Source of the DNA: Polaromonas sp.
GTDB lineage: Bacteria > Pseudomonadota > Gammaproteobacteria > Burkholderiales > Burkholderiaceae_C
NCBI GenBank assembly: GCA_013298945.1
Contig: JAAFJR010000003.1
Span: 124,001 to 188,000 of the forward strand
Length of the DNA stretch: 64,000 nucleotides
Direction of reading: 5' to 3'
How positions within the stretch are numbered: the stretch's first letter is position 1; each line of letters begins with the position of its first letter. The notes beneath the pieces are model-generated. The model was given only the letters and a program-made list of their open reading frames with translations. It had not been told where the DNA came from and did no database searches. Shown one piece after another: positions 28,354 to 39,088 of this stretch. A program made the position numbers and the translations under genes.

Positions 28354-28376
28354 GATATTGGTTGTCCTAATGAGTC

Positions 28377-29162
28377 CTAATGTGATGTGCCGAGGTAAGC
28401 GCTGATCACCTCTGGGTTGTTGCGCACCTCGTCGGGCGTGCCATCACCAATTTTTTTACCGTAATCGAGTACCACGACGCGGTCGGAAATATCCATCACC
28501 ACGCCCATGTCATGCTCAATCAACACCACTGTGGTGCCATATTCGTCATTGATGTCTAATACAAAGCGACACATGTCTTGCTTTTCTTCCAAATTCATGC
28601 CCGCCATGGGCTCGTCAAGCAACAGCACTTGCGGCTCCATCGCCAAAGCACGGCCCAAGTCAACACGCTTTTGCAAACCATAAGGCAACTGACCCACTGG
28701 TGTTTTGCGGTAGGCTTGAATTTCCAAAAAGTCGATGATGTGCTCCACAAACTCGCGATGACGAACTTCCTCTCGCTCAGCTGGGCCGATACGCAAGGCT
28801 TGCATCAAAATATTGCTTTTGATGCGTAGGTTGCGGCCAGACATGATGTTGTCAATCACACTCATACCTTTGAACAAGGCCAAGTTTTGAAAGGTGCGAG
28901 CAATGCCCATGGTCGCCACTTGGTGGCTGTCCATGTGACCAAAAGTTTGTCCTTTAAAAGTAATGCTGCCTTGCTGCGGTGTATATACACCGTTGATACA
29001 GTTCAGCATCGAACTTTTACCAGCACCGTTAGGGCCAATGATGGCGCGCACCTCATGCTCACGCACGTTGAAGGAAATATCGCTCAGTGCTTTGACGCCA
29101 CCGAACGCTAAGCTGATGTTTTTGACGTCAAGAATAACGTCGCCGATTTTTTTAGTTGCCAT
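28377..29162 (-). CDS. LIV-type ABC transporter ATPase (LivG-like), operon 2
   Basis: This protein has Walker A GPNGAGKSS, LivG signature LPYGLQKRVDLGRALA and Walker B LLLDEPMAGMN, and is 261 residues long. It starts 17 bp after the ligase stop and precedes the permease genes, so the ATPase order differs from operon 1. Confidence 0.93.
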   Translation of the reverse strand: MATKKIGDVILDVKNISLAFGGVKALSDISFNVREHEVRAIIGPNGAGKSSMLNCINGVYTPQQGSITFKGQTFGHMDSHQVATMGIARTFQNLALFKGMSVIDNIMSGRNLRIKSNILMQALRIGPAEREEVRHREFVEHIIDFLEIQAYRKTPVGQLPYGLQKRVDLGRALAMEPQVLLLDEPMAGMNLEEKQDMCRFVLDINDEYGTTVVLIEHDMGVVMDISDRVVVLDYGKKIGDGTPDEVRNNPEVISAYLGTSH

Positions 29163-29179
29163 GGTTGTTCTTTAACTCT

Positions 29180-31126
29180 TCAAGCTGCCGCTTTGACTGG
29201 TGCATAAATCGTGGCATCAGATAACTTCAATGTTGCGCTCACGCTACCTGTGCGGCCATCTTCAAACTTCACTACAGTTTCGATAAATTGCTCGGTTTTG
29301 CCGGCATACAAACCATCCACCAAAGCTGAGTATTTGTCTGCAATGAAACCGCGCCGTACTTTGTTGGTGCGCGTTAACTCGCCATCATCAGCGTCAAGCT
29401 CTTTGTGCAAAATCAGGAAGCGGCTGACCTGGCTTCCTGCCAACATGGTGTCCGTACTCAAATCGACATTGACTTTTTCAACGCATTCTTTGATGAGCTG
29501 GTACACCTCAGGTTTCTGCGCCAAATCAGAGTAGCCGGCATAAGACAAATTACGACGCTCTGCCCAATTTCCCACTGCATCAAAATCGACGTTGATCATG
29601 ACGCACACTTTTTCGCGACCATCACCGTAGGCAACAACTTCTTTAATATGCTGGAAGAACTTGAGCTTGTTTTCAACATACTTGGGCGCAAACATCGCAC
29701 CATCAAACGCACCGCCCTTGATGCGGCCTACATCTTTCACGCGGTCAATAATTTTCAAGTGCCCATGCGCATCCAAAAAGCCGGCATCGCTGGTGTGGTA
29801 CCAGCCGCCATCGGTCAACACCTCGTCCGTTGCCGCTTTATTTTTGTAATACTCTTTGAACAAACCCGGCGACTTCACCAATACCTCGCCGTTGTCTGCG
29901 ACTTTGATTTCAACACCGTTGCTTGGAATACCTACTGTGTCTGCCCACGCTTGGTTATCGGGCTGCTGGCAGACAAACACCGCCGTTTCAGTTGAGCCGT
30001 ACAACTGCTTCAAGTTGATGCCGATGGAGCGGTAAAAGGTGAACAAATCTGGGCCAATCGCCTCGCCTGCCGTGTAAGCGACACGTACACGGCTCATACC
30101 TAGGTTGTTACGCAGTGGGCCATAAACCATCCAATTGCCCACCGCATATTTCAAACTATCAACCAAGCCAACAGATGTCCCATCCGTCTTCGCAGGGCCG
30201 ACTTTTTTAGCGACGTGCATAAAGTAACTGAACATCTTGCGTTTGAAAGCGCCTGCATCTTCCATGCGAATCATCACACTGGTGAGCAAGCCTTCAAACA
30301 CGCGCGGCGGTGCGAAATAGTAGGTAGGCCCCACTTCCTTCAAGTCGATAGTTGTGGTTCCGACCGACTCTGGGCAGTTAACCACATAACCACAAGCCAG
30401 CCATTGCGAGTAGCTGAAAATGTTTTGCCCAATCCAAGCCGGTGGCAAATAGGCTAAAACCTCTTCGTTATTGCTTAATTTATCAAAATTTGCGCCGGAT
30501 TCTGCGGCATTCAGCAAGCTGTTATGCGTATGAACAACGCCTTTCGGGTTGCCCGTTGTACCTGAGGTAAAAAACATCGCAGCAACATCACTTGGCTGCG
30601 CTTTTTCGATTTCAGCCTTGAAAAACCCAGAATGTTTTACTGCAAATGCTTTACCGCTGTCGAGTAAGGCTTCCAAACTAGCCAAACCCGGCTCGTCGTA
30701 TTTGCGCAGACCACGTGGGTCATCAAAGTAAATATTGCTTAACTGTGGACACTGTGGACGAATTTCCAACAACTTGTCGACCTGCTCTTGGTCTTCCGCA
30801 AAAGCAAATTTAACGTCTGCATTGTTGATAGGAAACACACACTCCAGCGCAGCAGCGTCCTGGTACAAAGGAATCGGCACAGCACCCAGCGCCTGAACCG
30901 CCAGCATCGTGGCATACAAACGTGGGCGATTCGCGCCGACCACCACCATGTGATCACCCCGCTTCAGCCCCGCATCATGCAAGCCGCAAGCCAAGTGCTC
31001 AACCAGCGTTGCTAAGTCCGCCCAAGTCAGCGCTTGCCAAATGCCGTATTCCTTTTCGCGCATGGCAGCGACTTGAGGGCGCTCTGCGGCGTGCTTTAAC
31101 AATAATCGGGCAAATGTGGTCTGCAT
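29180..31126 (-). CDS. AMP-forming acyl-CoA ligase, first gene of LIV operon 2
   Basis: This 648-residue ANL-family enzyme has the phosphate loop FFTSGTTGNPKGVVHTHN, LYGSTETAVFVC, GGWYHTSDAGFLDAHG, DRVKDVGRIKGGAF and the C-terminal DDGELTRTNKVRR lysine segment. It resembles long-chain or aryl-acid CoA synthetases. The frame is open to 31231, but the first part overlaps the divergent regulator region and looks unlike the family; ATG 31126 (MQTTFARLLLKHAAERP) fits. The promoter would lie in the 160-bp divergent region with two palindromes. Confidence 0.88.
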   Translation of the reverse strand: MQTTFARLLLKHAAERPQVAAMREKEYGIWQALTWADLATLVEHLACGLHDAGLKRGDHMVVVGANRPRLYATMLAVQALGAVPIPLYQDAAALECVFPINNADVKFAFAEDQEQVDKLLEIRPQCPQLSNIYFDDPRGLRKYDEPGLASLEALLDSGKAFAVKHSGFFKAEIEKAQPSDVAAMFFTSGTTGNPKGVVHTHNSLLNAAESGANFDKLSNNEEVLAYLPPAWIGQNIFSYSQWLACGYVVNCPESVGTTTIDLKEVGPTYYFAPPRVFEGLLTSVMIRMEDAGAFKRKMFSYFMHVAKKVGPAKTDGTSVGLVDSLKYAVGNWMVYGPLRNNLGMSRVRVAYTAGEAIGPDLFTFYRSIGINLKQLYGSTETAVFVCQQPDNQAWADTVGIPSNGVEIKVADNGEVLVKSPGLFKEYYKNKAATDEVLTDGGWYHTSDAGFLDAHGHLKIIDRVKDVGRIKGGAFDGAMFAPKYVENKLKFFQHIKEVVAYGDGREKVCVMINVDFDAVGNWAERRNLSYAGYSDLAQKPEVYQLIKECVEKVNVDLSTDTMLAGSQVSRFLILHKELDADDGELTRTNKVRRGFIADKYSALVDGLYAGKTEQFIETVVKFEDGRTGSVSATLKLSDATIYAPVKAAA

Positions 31127-31175
31127 CTCAATAGTTCCCAAAGATCTATGGTCTTGTTTGTCGTCTGATGGGTTG

Positions 31176-31192
31176 AATATTAGGCTAATATT
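31176..31192. promoter_or_regulatory. Palindrome in the ligase/Crp-Fnr divergent region
   Basis: AATATTAG-g-CTAATATT is a perfect inverted repeat with 8-bp arms, lying between the divergent starts at 31126 and 31287. It is A/T-rich and may overlap a promoter. Confidence 0.45.
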
Positions 31193-31202
31193 TGACGCTA
31201 TG

Positions 31203-31220
31203 TTGTCGTTTGGACGACAA
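31203..31220. promoter_or_regulatory. Probable operator for the Crp/Fnr-family regulator
   Basis: TTGTCGT-ttgg-ACGACAA is a perfect 7-bp inverted repeat of the size and shape of Crp/Fnr-family sites. The same half-site TTGTCGT recurs at 31158-31164, 45 bp away. Control of the divergent operon by the adjacent regulator is inferred. Confidence 0.55.
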
Positions 31221-31286
31221 TTGGAACTCACTTCGCCTAGGACTTTCCCTGATTATTTTCTGATCATTCTTCAATTTACAGCACCC

Positions 31287-32006
31287 ATGACACGCTCAAG
31301 CTCTCAAGAATTAACGCTGCACCAGCGCCGCCGTAACCCCACAGATTACGAGCTCGCGGGCATCCCTTGGCTGGCATTTTTGACTGACAAACAGCGCGAA
31401 AAAGCCATCAACGATATTGACGTGACCGATGCAGAACCGGGCGACTACGTCTGCCGCACAGGCAGACCCGTCACCTACTGGTTTGGCTTGGTACAAGGCT
31501 TGCTGAAAATGAGCAGCGACAACGCCCAAGGCCAAACCATCACCTTCACCGGCGTACCGCCTGGCGGCTGGTTTGGCGAGGGTACCGTGATGAAGCGCGA
31601 GCCATACCGCTACAACATCCAGGCGCTGCGCAAAAGCACTGTCGCTGGACTACCCGTGGCAACATTTGACTGGCTGCTGGACAACTCCATCGGCTTTAAC
31701 CGCTTTGTGATGAGCCAGCTCAACGAGCGCCTGGGCCAATTCATCGCCGCCCGTGAAATTGACCGCATGACCAACCCCGACATCCGCGTCGCCCGCAGCC
31801 TAGCCTCCCTTTTCAACCCCGTGCTCTACCCCGGCGTAGGCGAAGTTTTGCGCATCACCCAGCAAGAACTCGCCTACTTGGTCGGCCTATCGCGCCAACG
31901 CGTCAACGAAGCGCTGACCAATTTGTCTGACCAAGGGACGATTAAAGTGGAATATGGGGGGCTGCGGGTACTGGATATTCATGCGCTGCGGACGCGGAAC
32001 TTCTAA
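31287..32006 (+). CDS. Crp/Fnr-family transcriptional regulator
   Basis: The N-terminal half is a cyclic-nucleotide-binding-like beta-barrel (DAEPGDYVCRTGRPVTYWF; PPGGWFGEGTVMKREPYRY). The C-terminal half is a winged helix with the Crp-type recognition region ITQQELAYLVGLSRQRVNEA. The Fnr cysteine cluster is not present at the N-terminus. The frame is open to 31116, but ATG 31287 (MTRSSSQELTLHQRRR) gives a normal 239-residue length. It is divergent from LIV operon 2 and is its likely regulator; the effector is unknown. Confidence 0.88.
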   Translation: MTRSSSQELTLHQRRRNPTDYELAGIPWLAFLTDKQREKAINDIDVTDAEPGDYVCRTGRPVTYWFGLVQGLLKMSSDNAQGQTITFTGVPPGGWFGEGTVMKREPYRYNIQALRKSTVAGLPVATFDWLLDNSIGFNRFVMSQLNERLGQFIAAREIDRMTNPDIRVARSLASLFNPVLYPGVGEVLRITQQELAYLVGLSRQRVNEALTNLSDQGTIKVEYGGLRVLDIHALRTRNF

Positions 32007-32035
32007 AAGTTTAATTTATAGATCAAATATGGCTG

Positions 32036-32078
32036 TAGCCGGCGTATTTATTGCCTGATAAGCTATTTTATTTATAGC
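32036..32078 (+). repeat. 43-bp dispersed repeat, copy 6
   Basis: TAGCCGGCGTATTTATTGCC, then TGATAAGCTA and TTTATAGC; preceded by ATCAAATATGGCTG as in copy 2. Confidence 0.9.
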
Positions 32079-32208
32079 AAAATTACTCTTAATTCCCCTT
32101 CATCATGAAGGGGTGCCCAACGGGTGGGGTAGTAACTTTCACGCCTACAACTACCCCGTCGCTTCGCGCCACGCCTTCAGAGTGAAGCTTCTACCAGCCG
32201 AGGTAAAG

Positions 32209-32293
32209 AAAATAGGGTCAGATTCCAATTCAGGACAATTTGCACATCGACGGACAACAGCACCTCGTCGAAATTGGACTCTGACCCTATTTT
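32209..32293. mobile_element. 85-bp MITE-like element, copy B
   Basis: It has the same 22-bp terminal inverted repeats as copy A (32209-32230 and 32272-32293) and the same length; the interior differs at a few positions. Its right end lies five bases from the stop codon of the minus-strand gene at 32299. Confidence 0.7.
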
Positions 32294-32298
32294 CTGAC

Positions 32299-32781
32299 TC
32301 AAGTTTGAAGCCCAAGGATTCGCTCCAGCTGACGGAATTGCAACATTGGGAATGCGTGTTCCCCCCATTTCTCAGCATAGCCTGCCTCTCCATATTCGCG
32401 GAGAACCTGCTGTGCGGCATTGAAGACCGCTCTAGCAAACATGTCTGGCTGGCACTTTGTCTTAAAAAGTGATCTGCCAGCTGAGTCTGGTTTTCCACCC
32501 CAAGATTCATCGAAGTCAATGATCTCAAGTTCTATCTCGTTCATTCGCGGACTTGTAATGACCCAGCGGTACTCACCTGGTTCTTCCTCAAAGCTGAACG
32601 TGATCCGCCCAAACAATGATGCTACTGCAGTGGCCGCCAGTAGCAGATGGCATAGGGCGTCTGATAAGTACGAAGCCGTAACAGTGCAGCTATCCTCCCT
32701 GTCAGACACGACGCACTCCGACCAACCGAGGCCAGTAATGCGGTAGGCAACGTGAAACTGCATTTGTGTAATGTCTAGCAT
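32299..32781 (-). CDS. Hypothetical protein, 160 residues
   Basis: I do not recognise this family. The protein is soluble and mildly acidic. A central part is predicted beta-rich (FSFEEEPGEYRWVITSPRM; NEIELEIIDFDESWGG) and the C-terminal part helical (FARAVFNAAQQVLREYGEAG). The stop codon lies five bases from the end of MITE copy B, so the element may have landed at, or trimmed, the original C-terminus. No operon partner is evident. Confidence 0.55.
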   Translation of the reverse strand: MLDITQMQFHVAYRITGLGWSECVVSDREDSCTVTASYLSDALCHLLLAATAVASLFGRITFSFEEEPGEYRWVITSPRMNEIELEIIDFDESWGGKPDSAGRSLFKTKCQPDMFARAVFNAAQQVLREYGEAGYAEKWGEHAFPMLQFRQLERILGLQT

Positions 32782-32925
32782 ATTTTATTTGTCATATCCA
32801 CAATATAGCAGCTAAAACATCAGACTTTTAAACAACTTTTCCGACTTGCAAGCAACTACATAGTCACTATTCACCACATCTTGGGCGATAAGGAATTTTG
32901 TTAAAAATAGCATCAAATATGCTCG

Positions 32926-32968
32926 TAGCCGGCTTATTTACTTCCTAAGCAGCTATAAATTAAATAGC
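32926..32968 (+). repeat. 43-bp dispersed repeat, copy 7
   Basis: TAGCCGGCTTATTTACTTCC, then TAAGCAGCTA and AAATAGC. It lies 23 bp from the fpr stop. Confidence 0.8.
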
Positions 32969-32991
32969 AAATAGCATCTCACAACCCTCAA

Positions 32992-33768
32992 TCACTTCTC
33001 CACAAACGCCCGCTCAATCACATAATCACCCGCTTGGCCTATGCCTGAGGAGATGGTGAAGCCTAGGCCGTCTAGCACGACTCGTAGGTCTTTGAGCATC
33101 GCTGGGCCGCCGCAGATCATGGCGCGGTCGGTTTGGGGGTTGATTTGGGGCAGGCCAATGTCTGCGCAGAGTTTGCCGTTTTCAATCAGCACCGGCAGGC
33201 GGCCTGAGTTGCGGAACTCTTCGCGGGTGACGGCGGGGTAGTAGATGAGCTTCTTTTTGACTTCTTCGCCTAAAAATTCGTCGTGCGGCAGCTCTTTGGT
33301 GATGAATTCTTCGTAGGCCAATTCGCTCACAAAACGCACGCCGTGCACCAAGATGACTTTTTCAAACTTTTCGTAGGTGTCTGGGTCGCGGATGACGCTC
33401 ATGAAAGGCGCTAAGCCCGTGCCCGTGGCGAACAAGAACAAGTTTTTGCCAGGTAGCAAGTCGCTCAACACCAGCGTGCCCGTGGGTTTACGGCCAATGA
33501 GCACGTCGTCGCCCACCTTTAAATGCTGCAAACGCGAGGTCAGCGGACCGTTTTCAACCTTGATACTGAAAAACTCCAGCTCCTCCGCGTAATGTGGGCT
33601 GGCGATACTGTAGGCGCGCAGCAGCGGCTTGCCATCTACTTCCAAACCGACCATGACGAAATGCCCGCTTTCAAACTTCAAGCTCGCGCCGCGGGTAGTG
33701 GTGAAGGTGAAGAGGGTTTCGTTCCAGTGGTGAACAGAGAGGACTTTTTCTTTTTCGAACGCGGCCAT
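32992..33768 (-). CDS. fpr: Ferredoxin/flavodoxin-NADP reductase
   Basis: The 258-residue protein has the FAD motif RAYSIASP and KVENGPLTSRLQHLKVGD. The NADP part has GTGLAPFMSVIRDP and ICGGPAMLKDL, and the C-terminus ends YVIERAFVEK as in bacterial Fpr. It transfers electrons between NADPH and ferredoxin or flavodoxin in the cytosol. The 200 bp upstream contain no gene. Confidence 0.95.
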   Translation of the reverse strand: MAAFEKEKVLSVHHWNETLFTFTTTRGASLKFESGHFVMVGLEVDGKPLLRAYSIASPHYAEELEFFSIKVENGPLTSRLQHLKVGDDVLIGRKPTGTLVLSDLLPGKNLFLFATGTGLAPFMSVIRDPDTYEKFEKVILVHGVRFVSELAYEEFITKELPHDEFLGEEVKKKLIYYPAVTREEFRNSGRLPVLIENGKLCADIGLPQINPQTDRAMICGGPAMLKDLRVVLDGLGFTISSGIGQAGDYVIERAFVEK

Positions 33769-33967
33769 GATGAAATCTTTTGAACTGGTTTAACTTATCA
33801 AAGTTGTTTGTTAGTGTGTTTTTGGTATATAGAATACCGATTTACTAACTATTTTAACCTAAAGGCGGTTTTCCGCCTATGCCGCTGAACCACTTTCTGC
33901 GAGATTCTTCTATTTTCTGCGCATATCTATATGTACTCCTAGACGTTGGTAATAAACTCAACCCCCT

Positions 33968-34882
33968 ATGACCGAACCAACATCACCAGCGCCAGCCCCT
34001 GTGTTTAGGCGTGCCCTATCACCCGGCGCAGCCAAAGCCATCGCGGGTGGTAAAAAGCCCCTTCCCGATTCAGCGAACGCACCCCCGCCCAAAGCCACCA
34101 CCCGCCTGAATAAACGCATGGCCGAGATGGGCATCTGCTCACGCCGCGAAGCTGATGAGTGGGTCGCCAACGGTTGGGTCAAGGTCAATGGCGTGGTTGC
34201 CGAGATGGGCTTACAGGTACAGCAGCACGACAAAATCGAGATTGACCGCGCCGCCAAAGGCAAACAAGCCAATCAGGTGACGATACTCATCAACAAGCCC
34301 ATGGGCTTTGTGAGCAGCCAAGCCGAAGACGGCCACGAGCCAGCTGTGACGCTGTTCACCCCGCAAAACCGCTGGGCGGATGACAACGCCCGCTTCTTCT
34401 GGAACCACTCGCAATTGCCGGGTTTAGCGCCCTGCGGACGCTTAGATATTGACTCGATTGGTTTGCTTGTCATGACACAAGACGGCCGCATCGCCCGCCA
34501 GCTGATTGGCGAAGACTCGGTGATGGAAAAAGAATATTTGGTGCGGGTGGAATACTACGCTGATGGCAACTTGGCCGCCCAAAACACCGTGCCACCAGTC
34601 ACACTGGACGTGCAAAGCGCCTTCCCACCTGCCCTGCTCACCAAACTACGCTTCGGCCTGAGCCTAGACGGCCAGCTCCTAAAACGTGCAAAGGTAGATT
34701 GGCAAAACCCCGAGCAGCTCCGTTTTGTACTTACTGAAGGCAAAAAACGCCAAATCCGCCGCATGTGTGAGCAGGTTGGACTGAAGGTGGTTGGCCTGAA
34801 GCGGGTGCGGATTGGCAACGTGGTGCTAGGAAACCTGCCAGTTGGCCAATGGCGGTATTTAGCGCCGCATGAGAAGTTTTGA
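33968..34882 (+). CDS. rluF: RluF-like 23S rRNA pseudouridine synthase (RsuA/RluB/E/F family)
   Basis: A Pro/Ala-rich N-terminal tail of about 45 residues leads to an S4 RNA-binding domain (TRLNKRMAEMGICSRREADE). A pseudouridine synthase domain follows, with the catalytic Asp in GRLDIDSIGLLVMTQDG and the motif KKRQIRRMCEQVGLKVVGLK. The C-terminal GNVVLGNLPVGQWRYLAP resembles RluF, which modifies U2604 of 23S rRNA; the assignment within the family is less sure than the family itself. Confidence 0.85.
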   Translation: MTEPTSPAPAPVFRRALSPGAAKAIAGGKKPLPDSANAPPPKATTRLNKRMAEMGICSRREADEWVANGWVKVNGVVAEMGLQVQQHDKIEIDRAAKGKQANQVTILINKPMGFVSSQAEDGHEPAVTLFTPQNRWADDNARFFWNHSQLPGLAPCGRLDIDSIGLLVMTQDGRIARQLIGEDSVMEKEYLVRVEYYADGNLAAQNTVPPVTLDVQSAFPPALLTKLRFGLSLDGQLLKRAKVDWQNPEQLRFVLTEGKKRQIRRMCEQVGLKVVGLKRVRIGNVVLGNLPVGQWRYLAPHEKF

Positions 34883-34896
34883 GTCGATTCTAAGTT

Positions 34897-34939
34897 GCTA
34901 TATATTCAATAGCTGTATAAGCAATAAATACGCCGGCTG
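34897..34939 (-). repeat. 43-bp dispersed repeat, copy 8 (reverse)
   Basis: GCTATATATTCAATAGCTG, then AATAAATACGCCGGCTG; between convergent rluF and the aldo/keto reductase gene. Confidence 0.85.
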
Positions 34940-34973
34940 AAAGGCATTTTTCATATTTCGGCATCAAAAACTC

Positions 34974-36089
34974 TTATGCCGAGACAGAACTGCCACCAAA
35001 CACAGCATATTGTCGCAGTGCTGGCGTGAACAAGCTGTAGAGCATCTTGGGGTCGGGCAAACTCACGGCGTCTAGCGCTGCCCTGTGCTCTGCAGACAAT
35101 TTAATGTCGATTGCGGCGATGTTGTCAGCCACTTGCTCGACGCGGCTCACGCCCATCAAGGTTGATGTCACATTGGCGTGGCCTAGCACCCAAGCTAATG
35201 CTACGCGCGTAGGGCTTTGGCCGGCTTCTTGGGCAATGCCTTTCAAAGCATCGACAATGCGCCAATTACGCTCTGTAAACAAGGTGTCTCCAAACGGGTT
35301 TGCACCATCTAGTCTTTTGTCGTCGCTGGGTCGCGCTTCGCCTGTTTTGGCGGCATCGCGCGGTAGACCACCAGCTCTGGGTGCGGCGGCTTCTACGGCG
35401 TTGCGGTCGTATTTGCCGGTGAGCAAGCCATATGCCAGTGGGCTCCAAGGCATCATGCCCATGCCAAACTCTGCGGCCAGCGGGATGTGCTCATCTTCAA
35501 TATCGCGATTGACCAGTGAATAAAAATACTGCATCGCAATTGGTCCTGGCAAACCGCGCACCTTAGCCAGCGTTGCAACTTTAGCGACATACCAAGCGGG
35601 TGAGTTTGACATGCCCCAGTAGCGGATTTTGCCGCTGCGCACTAAATTTGTCATGGTTTCCAGCAATTCTTCGGCGGGGGTGACACTGTCCCACACGTGC
35701 ACCCAATACAAATCAATAAAGTCAGTTTGCAATCGTTTGAGTGAGCAGTTCAATGCCGCATGCACGTGCTTTGCGCCGTTGCCGCCTACGTGGGGGCCTT
35801 GTCCAAAGGCAAAACCACTTTTGGTCGATAGCACGATGTTGTCCCGCAACGAGCGTTCTGCAATGAAACTGCCGATCATTTCTTCGCTGCGTCCGCTTGA
35901 ATACACATCTGCCGTATCCACAAAGTTGCCCCCTGCTTCAACGTAGGCGTTGAAAACATCCCGCGATACCGCGTCGCCCGAGCCCCAGCGAGACGTGCCA
36001 AACGTCATCGTCCCCAATGCCAGTGGGCTGACCCCTAGGCCGGATTTTCCTAGGGTGCGGTAGCTGCTTAGAGATTGTGGATTTGACAT
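34974..36089 (-). CDS. Aldo/keto reductase
   Basis: The start MSNPQSLSSYRTLGKSGLGV (ATG 36089) is followed by the AKR catalytic tetrad: Asp and Tyr in FVDTADVYSSGRSEE, Lys in LSTKSGFAFG and His in DLYWVHVWD. The C-terminal cofactor region has TRVALAWVLGHANVTSTLMG. It would reduce aldehydes or ketones with NADPH; substrate unknown. The open frame upstream overlaps the divergent TetR gene and is not used. The divergent neighbour at 36151 is a probable regulator. Confidence 0.9.
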   Translation of the reverse strand: MSNPQSLSSYRTLGKSGLGVSPLALGTMTFGTSRWGSGDAVSRDVFNAYVEAGGNFVDTADVYSSGRSEEMIGSFIAERSLRDNIVLSTKSGFAFGQGPHVGGNGAKHVHAALNCSLKRLQTDFIDLYWVHVWDSVTPAEELLETMTNLVRSGKIRYWGMSNSPAWYVAKVATLAKVRGLPGPIAMQYFYSLVNRDIEDEHIPLAAEFGMGMMPWSPLAYGLLTGKYDRNAVEAAAPRAGGLPRDAAKTGEARPSDDKRLDGANPFGDTLFTERNWRIVDALKGIAQEAGQSPTRVALAWVLGHANVTSTLMGVSRVEQVADNIAAIDIKLSAEHRAALDAVSLPDPKMLYSLFTPALRQYAVFGGSSVSA

Positions 36090-36150
36090 AACTTTACTTT
36101 CGTAGTGATTGATAGGATAATAATGTAACCTCAATTTATATATTTTCCTA

Positions 36151-36801
36151 GTGACCACTACAAATGTGAGTGAATTAACCCATTCACCAAAACTCAGCCA
36201 GATTCCGCGCAAAAAAGGTCGCCCTTTGTCTTTTGACCGCGACCGCGCTTTGCACCAAGCCATGCTGCTGTTTTGGCGGCACGGTTATGAATCCACTTCG
36301 CTGAACGACTTAACCACAGCGCTCAATGTGCCGCCATCGAGCATTTATGCTGTTTTTAAAGACAAAAAAAGCTTGTTTTTAGAATCAGTCGCGCTGTATG
36401 TCTCTGGTCCTATCACCTCCAAAACGATCATCGACGATGCGGCTACAGGCTTTGAGGCTGCCTTCAATTTGCTGCAAGCGGCAGCTGTAGGTTTTACGGG
36501 CACTGACACACCCGCAGGTTGTTTGCTCGCCACGTCTGCGATCAGTTGCTCAAACGCCGCCAGCGATGTGCAAAGCGCACTAGCAGCTATCAGGCACGAC
36601 GTTGAGATGCAATTGCGCGACAAAATCGAACAATCTATCCATCAAGGCAACTTGCCAAAGGATGCAGACGCTGAAGTTTTGGCTGCGCACACCTTGGCGA
36701 TCATCCAAGGGCTTTCAACCCTTGCACGCGACGGCGCGCCACGCAACAAGTTACTGAAAATAGCCGAAACAGCGATGCAAGCTTGGCCTAAAAACTCTTA
36801 A
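36151..36801 (+). CDS. TetR-family transcriptional regulator
   Basis: The helix-turn-helix YESTSLNDLTTALNVPPSSI then YAVFKDKKSLF is typical of the TetR subgroup that controls oxidoreductases. The C-terminal domain contains TPAGCLLATSAISCSNAASD. The start is GTG 36151. Only 61 bp separate it from the divergent aldo/keto reductase start, so it probably represses that gene. Confidence 0.88.
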   Translation: MTTTNVSELTHSPKLSQIPRKKGRPLSFDRDRALHQAMLLFWRHGYESTSLNDLTTALNVPPSSIYAVFKDKKSLFLESVALYVSGPITSKTIIDDAATGFEAAFNLLQAAAVGFTGTDTPAGCLLATSAISCSNAASDVQSALAAIRHDVEMQLRDKIEQSIHQGNLPKDADAEVLAAHTLAIIQGLSTLARDGAPRNKLLKIAETAMQAWPKNS

Positions 36802-36838
36802 ACTTATCAAAGTTTGTATATATTCGTTATATATATTT

Positions 36839-36881
36839 GCTATATATTTAATAGCTTTTTAGACAACAAATACGACGGCTA
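36839..36881 (-). repeat. 43-bp dispersed repeat, copy 9 (reverse)
   Basis: GCTATATATTTAATAGC, then AACAAATACGACGGCTA; between the TetR gene and pobA (convergent). Confidence 0.8.
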
Positions 36882-36910
36882 AAGGCTTATTTAGCCCCAA
36901 AAAATCAGTA

Positions 36911-39037
<2,127 letters not shown>

Positions 39038-39088
39038 TCATTTAGCCGCTTAGTAATTTAGACCTTTAGCCCTTTAGCCCTTTAGTCG
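39038..39088. repeat. Short imperfect tandem repeat (TTTAG-based)
   Basis: TTTAGCCGC, TTTAGACC, TTTAGCCC, TTTAGCCC and TTTAG units occur in a row between pobR and the dehydrogenase stop. Confidence 0.5.

Larger units (their letters stand above)
32007..32298. other. Repeat-filled intergenic region
   Basis: No gene. It holds a 43-bp repeat copy, a hairpin around CCCCTTCATCATGAAGGGG, the GAAGCTTCTACCAGCCGAGG flank and MITE-like copy B. Confidence 0.6.
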
